DNA of 64,000 nt from contig NZ_JAKNUT010000002.1 of assembly GCF_023155855.1 (NCBI RefSeq), positions 62,001 through 126,000 of the forward strand, written 5' to 3'. Below the pieces are notes generated by a model. That model saw only the letters and a program-made list of their open reading frames with translations. It was not told the DNA's origin and searched no databases. The DNA comes from Microbacterium aoyamense. GTDB lineage: Bacteria; Actinomycetota; Actinomycetes; Actinomycetales; Microbacteriaceae. Shown here piece after piece: positions 41,779 through 50,034 of the stretch (within the stretch, counting starts at the first letter, position 1; every line of letters begins with the position of its first letter). Both the position numbers and the translations under genes were made by a program.

Positions 41779-42626
41779 GCAAGCGACTGGCCGTGCCCAA
41801 GACGTACAAGCTCTACATCGGCGGCGCGTTCCCGCGCAGCGAATCGGGCCGCACCTACGAGATCTCATCGCCCAAGGGCGTGTTCCTCGCGAACGCGGCG
41901 CTCGCGTCGCGCAAGGATGCTCGGGATGCCGTCACCGCCGCCCGCGGCGCCGTCAAGGGCTGGTCGGGGGCCACCGCCTACAACCGCGGCCAGGTGCTCT
42001 ACCGCGTCGCCGAGATCCTCGAGGGCCGCAAAGCGCAGTTCGTCGACGAGATCGTCGCGCAGTCGGGTGTCTCGGCATCCGTCGCCGCCGCCGAAGTCGA
42101 CGAGGCGATCGATCGCTGGGTCTGGTACGCCGGGTGGTGCGACAAGTTCGGCCAGGTCGCCGGCAACGGCAACCCCGTCGCGGGCCCGTACTTCAACATC
42201 TCGGTTCCCGAGCCGACCGGGGTCGTCGGCATCGTCGCGCCGCAGGACTCGGCGCTCGTGGGGCTCGTCTCGGTGATCGCTCCGGCCCTCGTGACGGGCA
42301 ACTCGGTCGTCGTCGTGGCATCCCAGAAGCACCCGCTCTCGGCGATCAGCCTCGCCGAGGTGCTCGCGACGTCGGACGTGCCGGGCGGCGTCGTCAACGT
42401 GCTCACGGGTTCGCCCGCCGAGATCGCTCCGTGGATCGCATCCCACCCCGACGTGCACGGTCTCGACCTCGCAGGCGCGGGCGACCTGGATTGGGTCGAC
42501 CTGCAGGTCAAGGCCGCCGAGACCCTCACGCGCGTGCTGCCCCCGGGGGAGCCCGCGCCGAGCCTCGAGCGCATCACGGCATTCACCGAGCTCAAGACCG
42601 TCTGGCACACCAAGTCGCTCGTGTGA
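41775..42626 (+). CDS. aldehyde dehydrogenase-like protein lacking the catalytic region
   Basis: 283 residues from GTG 41775, which overlaps the previous stop. The N-terminal ~240 residues follow the ALDH cofactor domain (YKLYIGGAFPRSESG, VGIVAPQDSALVGLVSVIAPALVTGN, GVVNVLTGSPAEIAP). The usual catalytic block with the Glu and Cys is missing: the sequence jumps to an ALDH-like C-terminal end (ERITAFTELKTVWHTKS). Codon use is normal and the frame is intact, so it is not a decaying pseudogene. It resembles the non-catalytic second domain of ALDH16 and probably forms a complex with the preceding enzyme. Confidence 0.85.
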   Translation: MSKRLAVPKTYKLYIGGAFPRSESGRTYEISSPKGVFLANAALASRKDARDAVTAARGAVKGWSGATAYNRGQVLYRVAEILEGRKAQFVDEIVAQSGVSASVAAAEVDEAIDRWVWYAGWCDKFGQVAGNGNPVAGPYFNISVPEPTGVVGIVAPQDSALVGLVSVIAPALVTGNSVVVVASQKHPLSAISLAEVLATSDVPGGVVNVLTGSPAEIAPWIASHPDVHGLDLAGAGDLDWVDLQVKAAETLTRVLPPGEPAPSLERITAFTELKTVWHTKSLV

Positions 42627-42667
42627 CCAAGCCGAGCTGCCGGTCGCTCATCTGACACGAGTTCGTT

Positions 42668-42706
42668 CGGTCTGGCCCTCCGGTCTGGCCCTCCGGTCTG
42701 GCCCTC
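42668..42706. repeat. three tandem copies of a 13-bp word
   Basis: CGGTCTGGCCCTC is repeated at 42668, 42681 and 42694, directly against element copy B. A further copy stands before element copy C (42824-42836). It lies in the 327-nt gap between the ALDH-like gene and the NRDE gene. Confidence 0.85.
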
Positions 42707-42778
42707 CGGTCGGAGAATGCGCTCTCGGTCGGGTGATTCGCGCTGGAATTCTCCGACCTGCGTGACATTCTCCGACCG
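42707..42778. repeat. TCGGAGAAT palindromic element, copy B
   Basis: Bounded by CGGTCGGAGAAT and ATTCTCCGACCG as 12-bp inverted ends, with a third inverted AATTCTCCGAC inside. Closely matches copy C 130 bp further on and, less closely, copy A at 12111. Confidence 0.8.
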
Positions 42779-42836
42779 TGGGTGTCGGGGGCGGAGCGCT
42801 GTACTTCGAAAGCCCGGCCCGTCAGGTCTGGCCCTC

Positions 42837-42908
42837 CGGTCGGAGAATGCGCGCTCGGTCGGGTGATGAGGGCTGGAATTCTCCGACCTGCGTGACATTC
42901 TCCGACCG
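42837..42908. repeat. TCGGAGAAT palindromic element, copy C
   Basis: Same ends and inner motif as copy B, including the 13-bp word before it, so the B-C pair looks like a local duplication. The 42779-42823 spacer holds nothing I recognise. Confidence 0.8.
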
Positions 42909-42953
42909 GGTGACGACTCGATGCCGACGCCGGCACCTGCGCGAGCGCGTGCC

Positions 42954-43673
42954 TCAGGTGAAGTCGGGGCCGGCGCCCCAGTGGCCCGGCTCGTGCAGCT
43001 CGCCGTAGCGCACGTCGACGCCGTCGGGGCCGACGGAGGCGGCGCACGCGAGGAGCGACAGCGTCGGGTAGCCGTACGGGCGGTTGTCGCGGATGATCGC
43101 GCGGTCGTCGGTGCTCTCGAGCGCGGCCGAACCCGCCAGGACGTCGACCCACGGCATCCACCATCGGTCGCCTTCGTCGAGGGACGTCGCTCGGAACGCA
43201 TCGAGCCATGCGGCGATGCGGGGCGTGCCGAGGTCGTCGACGTCGTCGTGCGCGATCATGTGCGTTCCGGGAGCGAGCTCCGCCGTTTTCAGCGCGACGC
43301 CGTCCCACGTGCGCAGACGGGCGCCCGACGCATCCACCTCGACCAGGTTGAAGCCGTGCGTGCGCGGGTCGGCGGCGGGCGGGAGCCCCGCGGCCGAGTC
43401 GAGGACGAGGCCACCGCGCGAGACCAGCTCGGATTCCCGGCGATCGGTGACGTCGGCGCGATTGAGCAGCACTGCGAGGCGACCGGCATCTTCATCCGCC
43501 GCGAGCCACGCGCCGCCGGCCCGGACGTCGCGGACGCCGACGACGCCGTCGTGGGCCTCGGGCCACCAGCGCCCGAGCGGGTTCCACGGCCGTGCGGGAT
43601 CCTCGTCCCGGATCGCGAGCAGACGGGTGGGATGCGCGGAGTGCTCGGGCACGCGGATGATCACGGTGCACAT
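42954..43673 (-). CDS. NRDE/TANGO2-like Ntn hydrolase-fold protein
   Basis: 239 residues from ATG 43673 with AAGGAGA upstream. It starts with Met-Cys (MCTVIIRVP), as expected for this family, where Cys2 becomes the N-terminal nucleophile. The signature region is LLAIRDEDPARPW, and GGAWLAAD and LLNRAD follow, as in the NRDE (TANGO2) group. The biochemical function of the family is unclear. It is divergent from coaBC, 42 nt apart. Confidence 0.8.
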   Translation of the reverse strand: MCTVIIRVPEHSAHPTRLLAIRDEDPARPWNPLGRWWPEAHDGVVGVRDVRAGGAWLAADEDAGRLAVLLNRADVTDRRESELVSRGGLVLDSAAGLPPAADPRTHGFNLVEVDASGARLRTWDGVALKTAELAPGTHMIAHDDVDDLGTPRIAAWLDAFRATSLDEGDRWWMPWVDVLAGSAALESTDDRAIIRDNRPYGYPTLSLLACAASVGPDGVDVRYGELHEPGHWGAGPDFT

Positions 43674-43715
43674 CCGGCGGGTCTCCTTGTCCGGCAGTCA
43701 TGCCATGATCGGAAC

Positions 43716-44945
43716 GTGTTCATCGTGGTCGGAGTCACGGGCGGGATCGCCGCCTACAAGACCGTGCACCTCGTGCGCCTCCTCGTGAAAGAGGGCCACG
43801 ACGTGCACGTGGTGCCGACGGCGGATGCCGTGCGGTTCGTGGGTCTGCCGACGTGGGAGGCGATCAGCCGCAATCCCGTCACGACCTCCGTCCACGACGA
43901 CGTCGCCCGCGTGCGGCACGTCGCTCTCGGCCAGTCGGCCGACCTCGTGATCGTGGCGCCCGCGACGGCGAACAGCCTGGCGAAGATGGCCACGGGACTC
44001 GCGGACGATCTCCTCGGAACGACCCTACTCGCCACCACCGCGCCCGTCGTCGTGGCGCCCGCGATGCACACCGAGATGTGGCGGCATCCCGCGACCGTCG
44101 CCAACATCGCGACGCTGCGCGCCCGCGGCGTCGTCGTCGTGGGGCCCGCCGACGGCGAGCTGACCGGCGGCGACAGCGGGCCGGGACGGATGACGGAGCC
44201 CGAGGCGATCCTCGAGGCCGCGCTGTCCCTCGCCGCTGCGGCGGACCTCGACGGGTGTCGCGTCGTCGTGAGCGCGGGCGGCACGCGCGAGCCCATCGAT
44301 CCCGTCCGCTACATCGGCAACCGCTCCAGCGGACGTCAGGGCGTCGCGGTCGCGCTGGCCGCAGCCGACCGCGGGGCACGCGTCGACCTCGTCGCGGCGC
44401 ACGTCGACGACGGCGTGCTGGCCGCGGCATCCATCCATCCGCGCGTCACGATCACGCGCGTCGGAACGGCGAAGGAGTTGGCGGATGCCGTGGGCTCCGC
44501 CGCGGCCGAAGCCGACGTTGTCGTGATGGCGGCCGCCGTCGCGGACTACCGGGTGGCCGAAGTGTCGCCGCGCAAGCTCACGAAGGACCGCTCCCAGACC
44601 AAGGGCATGACGCTCGACCTCGTCGAGAACGACGACGTGCTGGCGGGCCTCGTCGCCGCGCGGCGCGACGGTCAGACGATCGTCGGCTTCGCGGCCGAGA
44701 CACCAGCTGAGGGCGACACACTCCTCGATCGCGGGCGGCGAAAGGCGGCGCGCAAGAGGGCCGACCTGCTCGCCGTCAACGAGGTCGGCTGGTCGGTGGG
44801 CTTCGAGTCCGGCGACAACGCCGTGACACTGCTCGACGCAGCGGGCGAGGTCGTCGCGACGCCGAGCGGAACCAAACGCGCGGTGGCGGATGCCCTGTGG
44901 GACGAGATTCGCGACCTGCGCGAAAAAACGGTAACGAAAAGGTAA
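43716..44945 (+). CDS. coaBC: bifunctional phosphopantothenoylcysteine decarboxylase/ligase
   Basis: 409 residues from GTG 43716. The CoaC half (1-190) has GVTGGIAAYKTVHLVR, the active His in VRHVALG, and APATANSLAKMATGLADDLL. The CoaB half has SAGGTREPIDPVRYIGNRSSG and the KLTKDRSQTKGMTLDLVEN region with the conserved lysines. It makes 4'-phosphopantetheine for coenzyme A. CATGAT, a weak relative of the TANNNT box, ends 6 nt before the GTG. The last codons run into an A-rich stretch with two GGTAAC words, unusually AT-rich for this DNA. Confidence 0.95.
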   Translation: MFIVVGVTGGIAAYKTVHLVRLLVKEGHDVHVVPTADAVRFVGLPTWEAISRNPVTTSVHDDVARVRHVALGQSADLVIVAPATANSLAKMATGLADDLLGTTLLATTAPVVVAPAMHTEMWRHPATVANIATLRARGVVVVGPADGELTGGDSGPGRMTEPEAILEAALSLAAAADLDGCRVVVSAGGTREPIDPVRYIGNRSSGRQGVAVALAAADRGARVDLVAAHVDDGVLAAASIHPRVTITRVGTAKELADAVGSAAAEADVVVMAAAVADYRVAEVSPRKLTKDRSQTKGMTLDLVENDDVLAGLVAARRDGQTIVGFAAETPAEGDTLLDRGRRKAARKRADLLAVNEVGWSVGFESGDNAVTLLDAAGEVVATPSGTKRAVADALWDEIRDLREKTVTKR

Positions 44946-45012
44946 CAGCGCGTGTAATGTGGTCGCACCGCGTCGAAGAGGACGCCGGTGATCGACCCGA
45001 GGACATGCCCGA

Positions 45013-45912
45013 ATGCCCGACCCGCACGCTTCCGCCGCGCTGCGCGAGCGGATGCCCGCTCTCGTCATCGTGGGCGTGCTCGCGATCGCGAGCGTGCTCA
45101 TCGCGCTGATCGGCGTGACCCCCGCGCGCGTCGGCGCGACCGAGGTGCTCGGGGACGAGCGCACTCCCGGGGAGGCCGCCTTCATCGCGAGCCATCGCGG
45201 GGGAGGGGCCACGGCGCCCGAGAACACGCTCCCCGCGATCGCCGCAGCGCTGGCGGCGGGCTTCGACTACGTCGAGGTGGATGTCGCGCTGACGGCCGAT
45301 CGCCACCCCGTCCTTCTGCACGACGCGACCCTCGACCGCACGACGGACGGCCACGGCCGGGTCGCCGATCACACGCTCGACGAGGTGCGTGCCCTCGACG
45401 CGGGGTCGTGGTTCGATCCGCAGTACGCGGGCACCCGGGTGCCGACCCTGACGGAGTTCCTCGACCTGCTCACGGCGTCGCCGCAGCGGGCGATCGTCGA
45501 GTTCAAGGGGGAGTGGGAAGCCGCGGCCGTCCAGGCGGCGATCGCCGAGGTGTCGGCGCGCGACCTGGATCGACGGGTCGCGATCGCGAGCTTCGACACC
45601 CGGACGCTCGCGCTGGTCGAGGCGGCTTCCGAAGTCGTGCCCCGGCTGCTCATCCTCAAGCACCTGCCGGACGACGTCGTCGCGGCCGCAGCCGAAGCCG
45701 GCGTGCGCGGCGTGCTCGCCGACCGAAAGGCCGTCGCGCGGCTGCCGGAGGTCGTCGACGAGCTGCACGCAGCGGGCGTCCGCGTCATCGTCTACACACT
45801 GAACAAGGACGCCCAGTGGGACGAGATGACGGCGCTAGGTGTCGACGGGATCGTCACCGACGACCCCGGCACGCTGTCGCAGTGGCAGCAGATCGTCGCA
45901 GACGCGGAGTAG
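45013..45912 (+). CDS. glycerophosphodiester phosphodiesterase, membrane-anchored or secreted
   Basis: 299 residues with GAGGA upstream. An N-terminal hydrophobic helix (about residues 14-35) anchors or exports it. The TIM-barrel GDPD domain shows SHRGGGATAPENT (catalytic His and metal Glu), VEVDVALTADRHPVLLHDATLDRTT with the second His, and VEFKG near residue 160. It should hydrolyse glycerophosphodiesters outside the membrane, freeing glycerol 3-phosphate. TAATGT at 44955-44960 is a possible -10 box, giving a leader of about 45 nt. Confidence 0.9.
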   Translation: MPDPHASAALRERMPALVIVGVLAIASVLIALIGVTPARVGATEVLGDERTPGEAAFIASHRGGGATAPENTLPAIAAALAAGFDYVEVDVALTADRHPVLLHDATLDRTTDGHGRVADHTLDEVRALDAGSWFDPQYAGTRVPTLTEFLDLLTASPQRAIVEFKGEWEAAAVQAAIAEVSARDLDRRVAIASFDTRTLALVEAASEVVPRLLILKHLPDDVVAAAAEAGVRGVLADRKAVARLPEVVDELHAAGVRVIVYTLNKDAQWDEMTALGVDGIVTDDPGTLSQWQQIVADAE

Positions 45913-45944
45913 GGTCGGGACGCATCCCGTCCCCCGGAGGTCTC

Positions 45945-46541
45945 ATGCGCGCCCGTCGTTCGCCCGCCCTGGTCGTCGGGGCGCTCGCCGTTCTCGCGTC
46001 GACCGTCACCGGATGTGTGCCCGAGCCGGCGTCGACACCCTCGGCGTCGGCAATCGTCAGCCCGGAGCCCACCCCGACATCCGACCCGCCCGTGGCGCTC
46101 CCGACCGAGTGCGACGAGATCTACTCGGCCGACATGCTGGCAGAGCTCGAAGCCGACGTCCCACCGCTCGATGACCCCGGGATCACGATGCTCTCGAGCC
46201 AGATCGTCACGGCACTCGAGACGCTCGACTCCGGCATCCCGACCCTTCGCTGCACCTGGGGACCGCCGTCCGAACGCGGCATCGCGACGAATGTGTCGCA
46301 GATCGACGACGCGCAGGCCGCGTCGCTCCGTGAGGCGCTGCTGCAGGAGGGCTTCTCGGAGGAGGAGTTCGACGGCGGCACGATCTATCGCATCCGTCAG
46401 GAGACGGTCGCGCAGGACGACGCGCTCGTCGCAATGGGCGAAGAGCACTTCATCGACGGGACGCACTGGGTGTCGACGCGGTGGATCAACGCCGAGATCG
46501 CGGGCTACACGGAAGACATCGTCCGCACGGTGTGGGGCTGA
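45945..46541 (+). CDS. lipoprotein of unknown function
   Basis: 198 residues from ATG 45945 with GGAGG upstream. The signal sequence ends in a lipobox (ASTVTGC), so the mature Cys should be lipidated and the protein held on the outer face of the membrane. A Ser/Pro/Thr-rich linker precedes a small domain with paired Cys (TECDEIY, LRCTWG) that may form a disulfide. I recognise no family. Confidence 0.78.
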   Translation: MRARRSPALVVGALAVLASTVTGCVPEPASTPSASAIVSPEPTPTSDPPVALPTECDEIYSADMLAELEADVPPLDDPGITMLSSQIVTALETLDSGIPTLRCTWGPPSERGIATNVSQIDDAQAASLREALLQEGFSEEEFDGGTIYRIRQETVAQDDALVAMGEEHFIDGTHWVSTRWINAEIAGYTEDIVRTVWG

Positions 46542-46557
46542 ACGGCCGCCGACCCAC

Positions 46558-46740
46558 TAGACTGGGCTCGGGATCCCGCCCCCGACGTCGCAGCTCGCAG
46601 AAGCGAGTGCCCGCGGCCGGAGGCGAACGAATCCCGTCCCGCAGCACCGACGGCAGCACTTGGCAGCCTGCGGGAGCACGCAGCCCTCGCCGGTCCCGAC
46701 CGGCACCGCCGGACATCCGGCACCTACTCTCAGGAGGAGC
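46558..46740 (+). promoter_or_regulatory. promoter and long structured leader of the SNF2 helicase gene
   Basis: TAGACT at 46558-46563 is a good -10 box, which puts the transcript start near 46571 and gives an mRNA leader of about 170 nt. The leader holds several small hairpins: CTCGC-AGAA-GCGAG, GCCGGTC-CC-GACCGGC and GCCGG-ACAT-CCGGC. The AGGAGG ribosome site follows. No known riboswitch class recognised. Confidence 0.45.
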
Positions 46741-48900
46741 ATGCCGACCACGGCATCCACCACCGGCCGTTCGCAGCAGCGGCGCCGCAAGGCTTCGCCG
46801 GCGCGCCGCGACGACGAGGCCCCCATCATCCCGATCCTCGCCCGCAAGGTGCGCGAGGTCGAGGCGAAGTCCCAGCGCGGCAAGCTCGGCCCGACGAACC
46901 GCGTCAAGTTCCAGGTGATCGCCTTCCTCGTGCGCGAAGAGCGCGCCCGGGTCAAGGCCGACAGCGAGATCACCGACGCCGCGCGCGCAGAGCTGCTCAA
47001 GCGTCTGGACGGCGTCGCGACGATCCTCGCCAAGACGGCCGCCCGTGACACCTCGCTCATCCAGCTACTCGAGGTCGACCAGGCGACGTCGCCCGTCGCG
47101 AAGCGCATGCGCCGCGACTGGCTGCTCGAGTCGGGCGCCGAGCTCGCGCCCGACGAGCTCATCATCACCGATGTCGCTCCGGTCGTGACGCAGGTCGTCC
47201 CGGCCGCGCTCGCCGAGCGTCAGGTCGTGCCGGCGCAGGTCGATGCCCGTCGCGAAGCCAACCCCTTCCTCGCGCCCGACCTCACGCTGCGAGCCCCGAA
47301 AGAGACCCCCCGTCGCCGGCTCGACGGCTGGGAGCTCATGGGTCCGCTCTACAAGGCGTTCGAGACGGGCGCCGGCGGTGGGGCTGCGACGATGCCCCTG
47401 CCCCCCGTGCCGGAGTTCGACCGGCTCTCGCCCAAGGGGCTCGAGGTCATGCCGCACCAGTCGCGGTTCCTCGAAGCCGTGCGCGACGGTCACCGCACGT
47501 TCCTCCTCGCCGACGAGCCCGGGCTCGGCAAGACCGCGGAGTCCGTGCTCGCGGCATCCGTCGCCGGCGCCTACCCTCTGCTGGTCGTCGTGCCCAACGT
47601 CGTGAAGATGAACTGGGCTCGCGAGGTCGAGCGCTGGACGCCGCAGCGACGCGCGACGGTCATCCACGGCGACGGTGAGAACGTGGATGCCTTCGCCGAC
47701 GTCTTCATCGTGAACTACGAGATCCTCGACCGCCACCTCTCGTGGCTGGGCTCGCTCGGCCTCAAAGGCATGGTCGTCGACGAGGCGCACTTCATCAAGA
47801 ACCTCACATCGCAGCGCTCCCAGAACGTGCTTGCCCTGGCATCCCGCATCCGCGAGCAGGTGCGCGATCCGCTGCTGCTCGCCCTCACGGGCACGCCCCT
47901 CATCAACGACGTCGAGGATTTCGACGCGATCTGGCGGTTCCTCGGCTGGACGAACGGCGAGAAGCCGGGTCCGGTGCTGATGGAGAAGCTCGATGACACG
48001 GGTCTGACGCCCGCCGACAAGTCGTTCTACCCCGAGGCACGAGAGGCCGTCATCTCGATGGGCATCGTGCGCCGGCGCAAGAAGGACGTCGCGGCAGACC
48101 TGCCCGACAAGCTCATCGCGGATCTGCCCGTCGAGCTGGATGACGAGTTCGGCCGCTCGATCCGTCAGGCGGAGCGCGAGCTGGGCGAGCGGCTCGCGGC
48201 GAAGTACCGCCGCATCATCGAGGCTCGCGGCGACCGCGGCCTCGCGCCGGGCGAGATCGATCACGACATCGTGCGTCTCGTCGCGCACAACGAGCTCGAG
48301 GAGTCCAAGGCCGCGGGTACGGGCAGCGAGAACGTCTTCACCATGGTCCGCCGGATCGGCCAGGCCAAGGCCGGCCTCGCGGCGGACTACGCCGTGCAGC
48401 TCCAGCGCTCCGTCGGCAAGGTCGTGTTCTTCGCGAAGCACATCGACGTCATGGACACGGCGGAAGCCGCGTTCCGCGCCGCGGGGCTTAAGACCGTCTC
48501 GCTCCGGGGTGACCAGACGACGACCGCGCGCCAGCAGGCGATCGACGCGTTCAACAACGATCCCGAAGTCGGCATCGCGGTGTGCTCGCTCACGGCGGCG
48601 GGTGTCGGCGTGAACATGCAGGCGTCGTCGAACGTCGTGCTCGCCGAGCTGTCGTGGACGGCCGCCGAGCAGACGCAGGCGATCGACCGCGTGCACCGCA
48701 TCGGTCAGGACGAACCGGTCACGGCCTGGCGCATCATCGCGGCGCACACGATCGACACGAAGATCGCCGAACTCATCGACTCGAAGCAGGGCCTCGCGGC
48801 CCGCGCTCTCGACGGCGAGGCCGTCGACCCGCAGTCGAGCGACTCCGTGCAGCTGTCGGCGCTCATGCATCTCCTGCGTCAGGCGCTCGGGGGCGAGTAG
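46741..48900 (+). CDS. SNF2-family helicase (SMARCAL1/HARP-like)
   Basis: 719 residues from ATG 46741 with AGGAGG upstream. A basic N-terminal region of about 220 residues has no clear domain. The SNF2 ATPase core starts near residue 235 (VMPHQSRFLEAV) with Walker A EPGLGKT around 259-265, DEAH at 347-350 and LTGTPLIND. The second RecA half carries VVFFAKHIDVMD and the motif VI region QAIDRVHRIGQ. The compact core without large insertions resembles annealing-helicase (HARP-type) members more than RapA. It probably remodels nucleic acid during repair or replication. Confidence 0.88.
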   Translation: MPTTASTTGRSQQRRRKASPARRDDEAPIIPILARKVREVEAKSQRGKLGPTNRVKFQVIAFLVREERARVKADSEITDAARAELLKRLDGVATILAKTAARDTSLIQLLEVDQATSPVAKRMRRDWLLESGAELAPDELIITDVAPVVTQVVPAALAERQVVPAQVDARREANPFLAPDLTLRAPKETPRRRLDGWELMGPLYKAFETGAGGGAATMPLPPVPEFDRLSPKGLEVMPHQSRFLEAVRDGHRTFLLADEPGLGKTAESVLAASVAGAYPLLVVVPNVVKMNWAREVERWTPQRRATVIHGDGENVDAFADVFIVNYEILDRHLSWLGSLGLKGMVVDEAHFIKNLTSQRSQNVLALASRIREQVRDPLLLALTGTPLINDVEDFDAIWRFLGWTNGEKPGPVLMEKLDDTGLTPADKSFYPEAREAVISMGIVRRRKKDVAADLPDKLIADLPVELDDEFGRSIRQAERELGERLAAKYRRIIEARGDRGLAPGEIDHDIVRLVAHNELEESKAAGTGSENVFTMVRRIGQAKAGLAADYAVQLQRSVGKVVFFAKHIDVMDTAEAAFRAAGLKTVSLRGDQTTTARQQAIDAFNNDPEVGIAVCSLTAAGVGVNMQASSNVVLAELSWTAAEQTQAIDRVHRIGQDEPVTAWRIIAAHTIDTKIAELIDSKQGLAARALDGEAVDPQSSDSVQLSALMHLLRQALGGE

Positions 48901-48905
48901 CCCGA

Positions 48906-48911
48906 TATCGT
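48906..48911 (+). promoter_or_regulatory. -10 box of leaderless gene at 48918
   Basis: TATCGT, 6 nt before ATG 48918 and 5 nt after the helicase stop codon. Confidence 0.6.
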
Positions 48912-48917
48912 TGCGGG

Positions 48918-49988
48918 ATGCCCCTCGACGCGAACACGCTGCTCGAGGGGCCTCGCGGGCGTCGAATGTGTCTCGAGTACGCCCGACCGTTCGCTGACGA
49001 GAGATTGTTCTGGGCGATCCAGGCCCGGGAGGATCACGGCACCTCGGCGCTGATCTACATCGGCGACGTGCCGCCCGAACCGTTCGTGCCTCCGGTCGTG
49101 ACGGTGCAGGATGCCGCATCCGCCCTCGACGTCGAGCTGCCGGTGCCGACGGCCGATACCCTTCGTGCGGCGCTCGCCGGCTCCGTCGACAACGCGCGGT
49201 ACTGGCAAGAGCCCGATGGCGCCGACCTGCTCGCCGCCGAGCCTGGGATGCGCGAGTCGCTCGAGCGGATCGCGACCGTTCTCGCGGCGTCGCCGGCCGC
49301 TCGGTGGTGGGACTCGGGCATCGCCCTCGACGACCAGTGGACCACGCCGTGGGAGGGTGCCGCGGTCGATCACAGCGGCACCGAAGCCGCGCTCGGCGCG
49401 TGGCGCGATGAACTCATCGCGGAGGAGGAGCGGGCGGCCGTCGAGCGGCCGATCGATCCGACGGCAAGGTGGTCGGGGACGTGGTGGTCGAGACCGCCGT
49501 GGAACCTCGTGCGCTCGACCCGCGGGCTGGGCGACGCCGGGCCCGCGGGGCTGTGGTTCGTCGAGGACTCGCTGGGGTGGGAGGCCGCGTCCGCGACGCC
49601 GCTGCATCCCGCGTCCGCCGACGTGCTCGAGATCGATGGACCGGATGCCTGGATCGAGCTGTGTCGACGGCATCCCCTCATCGTCACGGCGTCCCGGAGA
49701 CACGACTGGTACCGCGTCACGGGGTGGACAGGGGAGTGGGTGCAGCCCGATTGGGCGGCCGTCGCCCGCGAGGTCGACGGCGTGCATCTCACGGTCGGCG
49801 CGTACCTCCGCTCGGCCACCCGGCTGCTCGAAGTCGGTGACGGCCGGGCGAGCGTCATCGCCGGTTGGGATCCGGATGCGACGTTCTGGTTCGGGCGCAC
49901 GCTGCCGGCCGGTCCGACGGAGGACTGGGAGTGGGTCCACGACGACTGGCGGCGGTCGCGGGGCCCGTCATCCGGCGATAGTGTCTGA
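48918..49988 (+). CDS. conserved-looking soluble protein of unknown function
   Basis: 356 residues from ATG 48918. Soluble, acidic and rich in Trp (for example WWSRPPWN near residue 192 and GWTGEWVQPDW near 270), with no signal peptide or membrane helix. I recognise no domain. The start is supported by the leaderless -10 box. It sits between the helicase and the phosphofructokinase gene, with its own promoter, so no functional link can be drawn. Confidence 0.7.
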   Translation: MPLDANTLLEGPRGRRMCLEYARPFADERLFWAIQAREDHGTSALIYIGDVPPEPFVPPVVTVQDAASALDVELPVPTADTLRAALAGSVDNARYWQEPDGADLLAAEPGMRESLERIATVLAASPAARWWDSGIALDDQWTTPWEGAAVDHSGTEAALGAWRDELIAEEERAAVERPIDPTARWSGTWWSRPPWNLVRSTRGLGDAGPAGLWFVEDSLGWEAASATPLHPASADVLEIDGPDAWIELCRRHPLIVTASRRHDWYRVTGWTGEWVQPDWAAVAREVDGVHLTVGAYLRSATRLLEVGDGRASVIAGWDPDATFWFGRTLPAGPTEDWEWVHDDWRRSRGPSSGDSV

Positions 49989-50034
49989 GTGGCACCGTCG
50001 CCGACCCGAATCCCCCGACAGCGAGGACCACAGC

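Noticed and set aside
41775..42626. Pseudogene call for the short aldehyde dehydrogenase
   Set aside because: The frame is intact, codon use is normal, both ends of the fold are present and it is translationally coupled to the full-length enzyme; an adapted non-catalytic partner fits better.
42592..43308. Minus-strand frame through the TCGGAGAAT repeats
   Set aside because: It joins repeat DNA to an out-of-frame part of the NRDE gene and has no family similarity that I can see.
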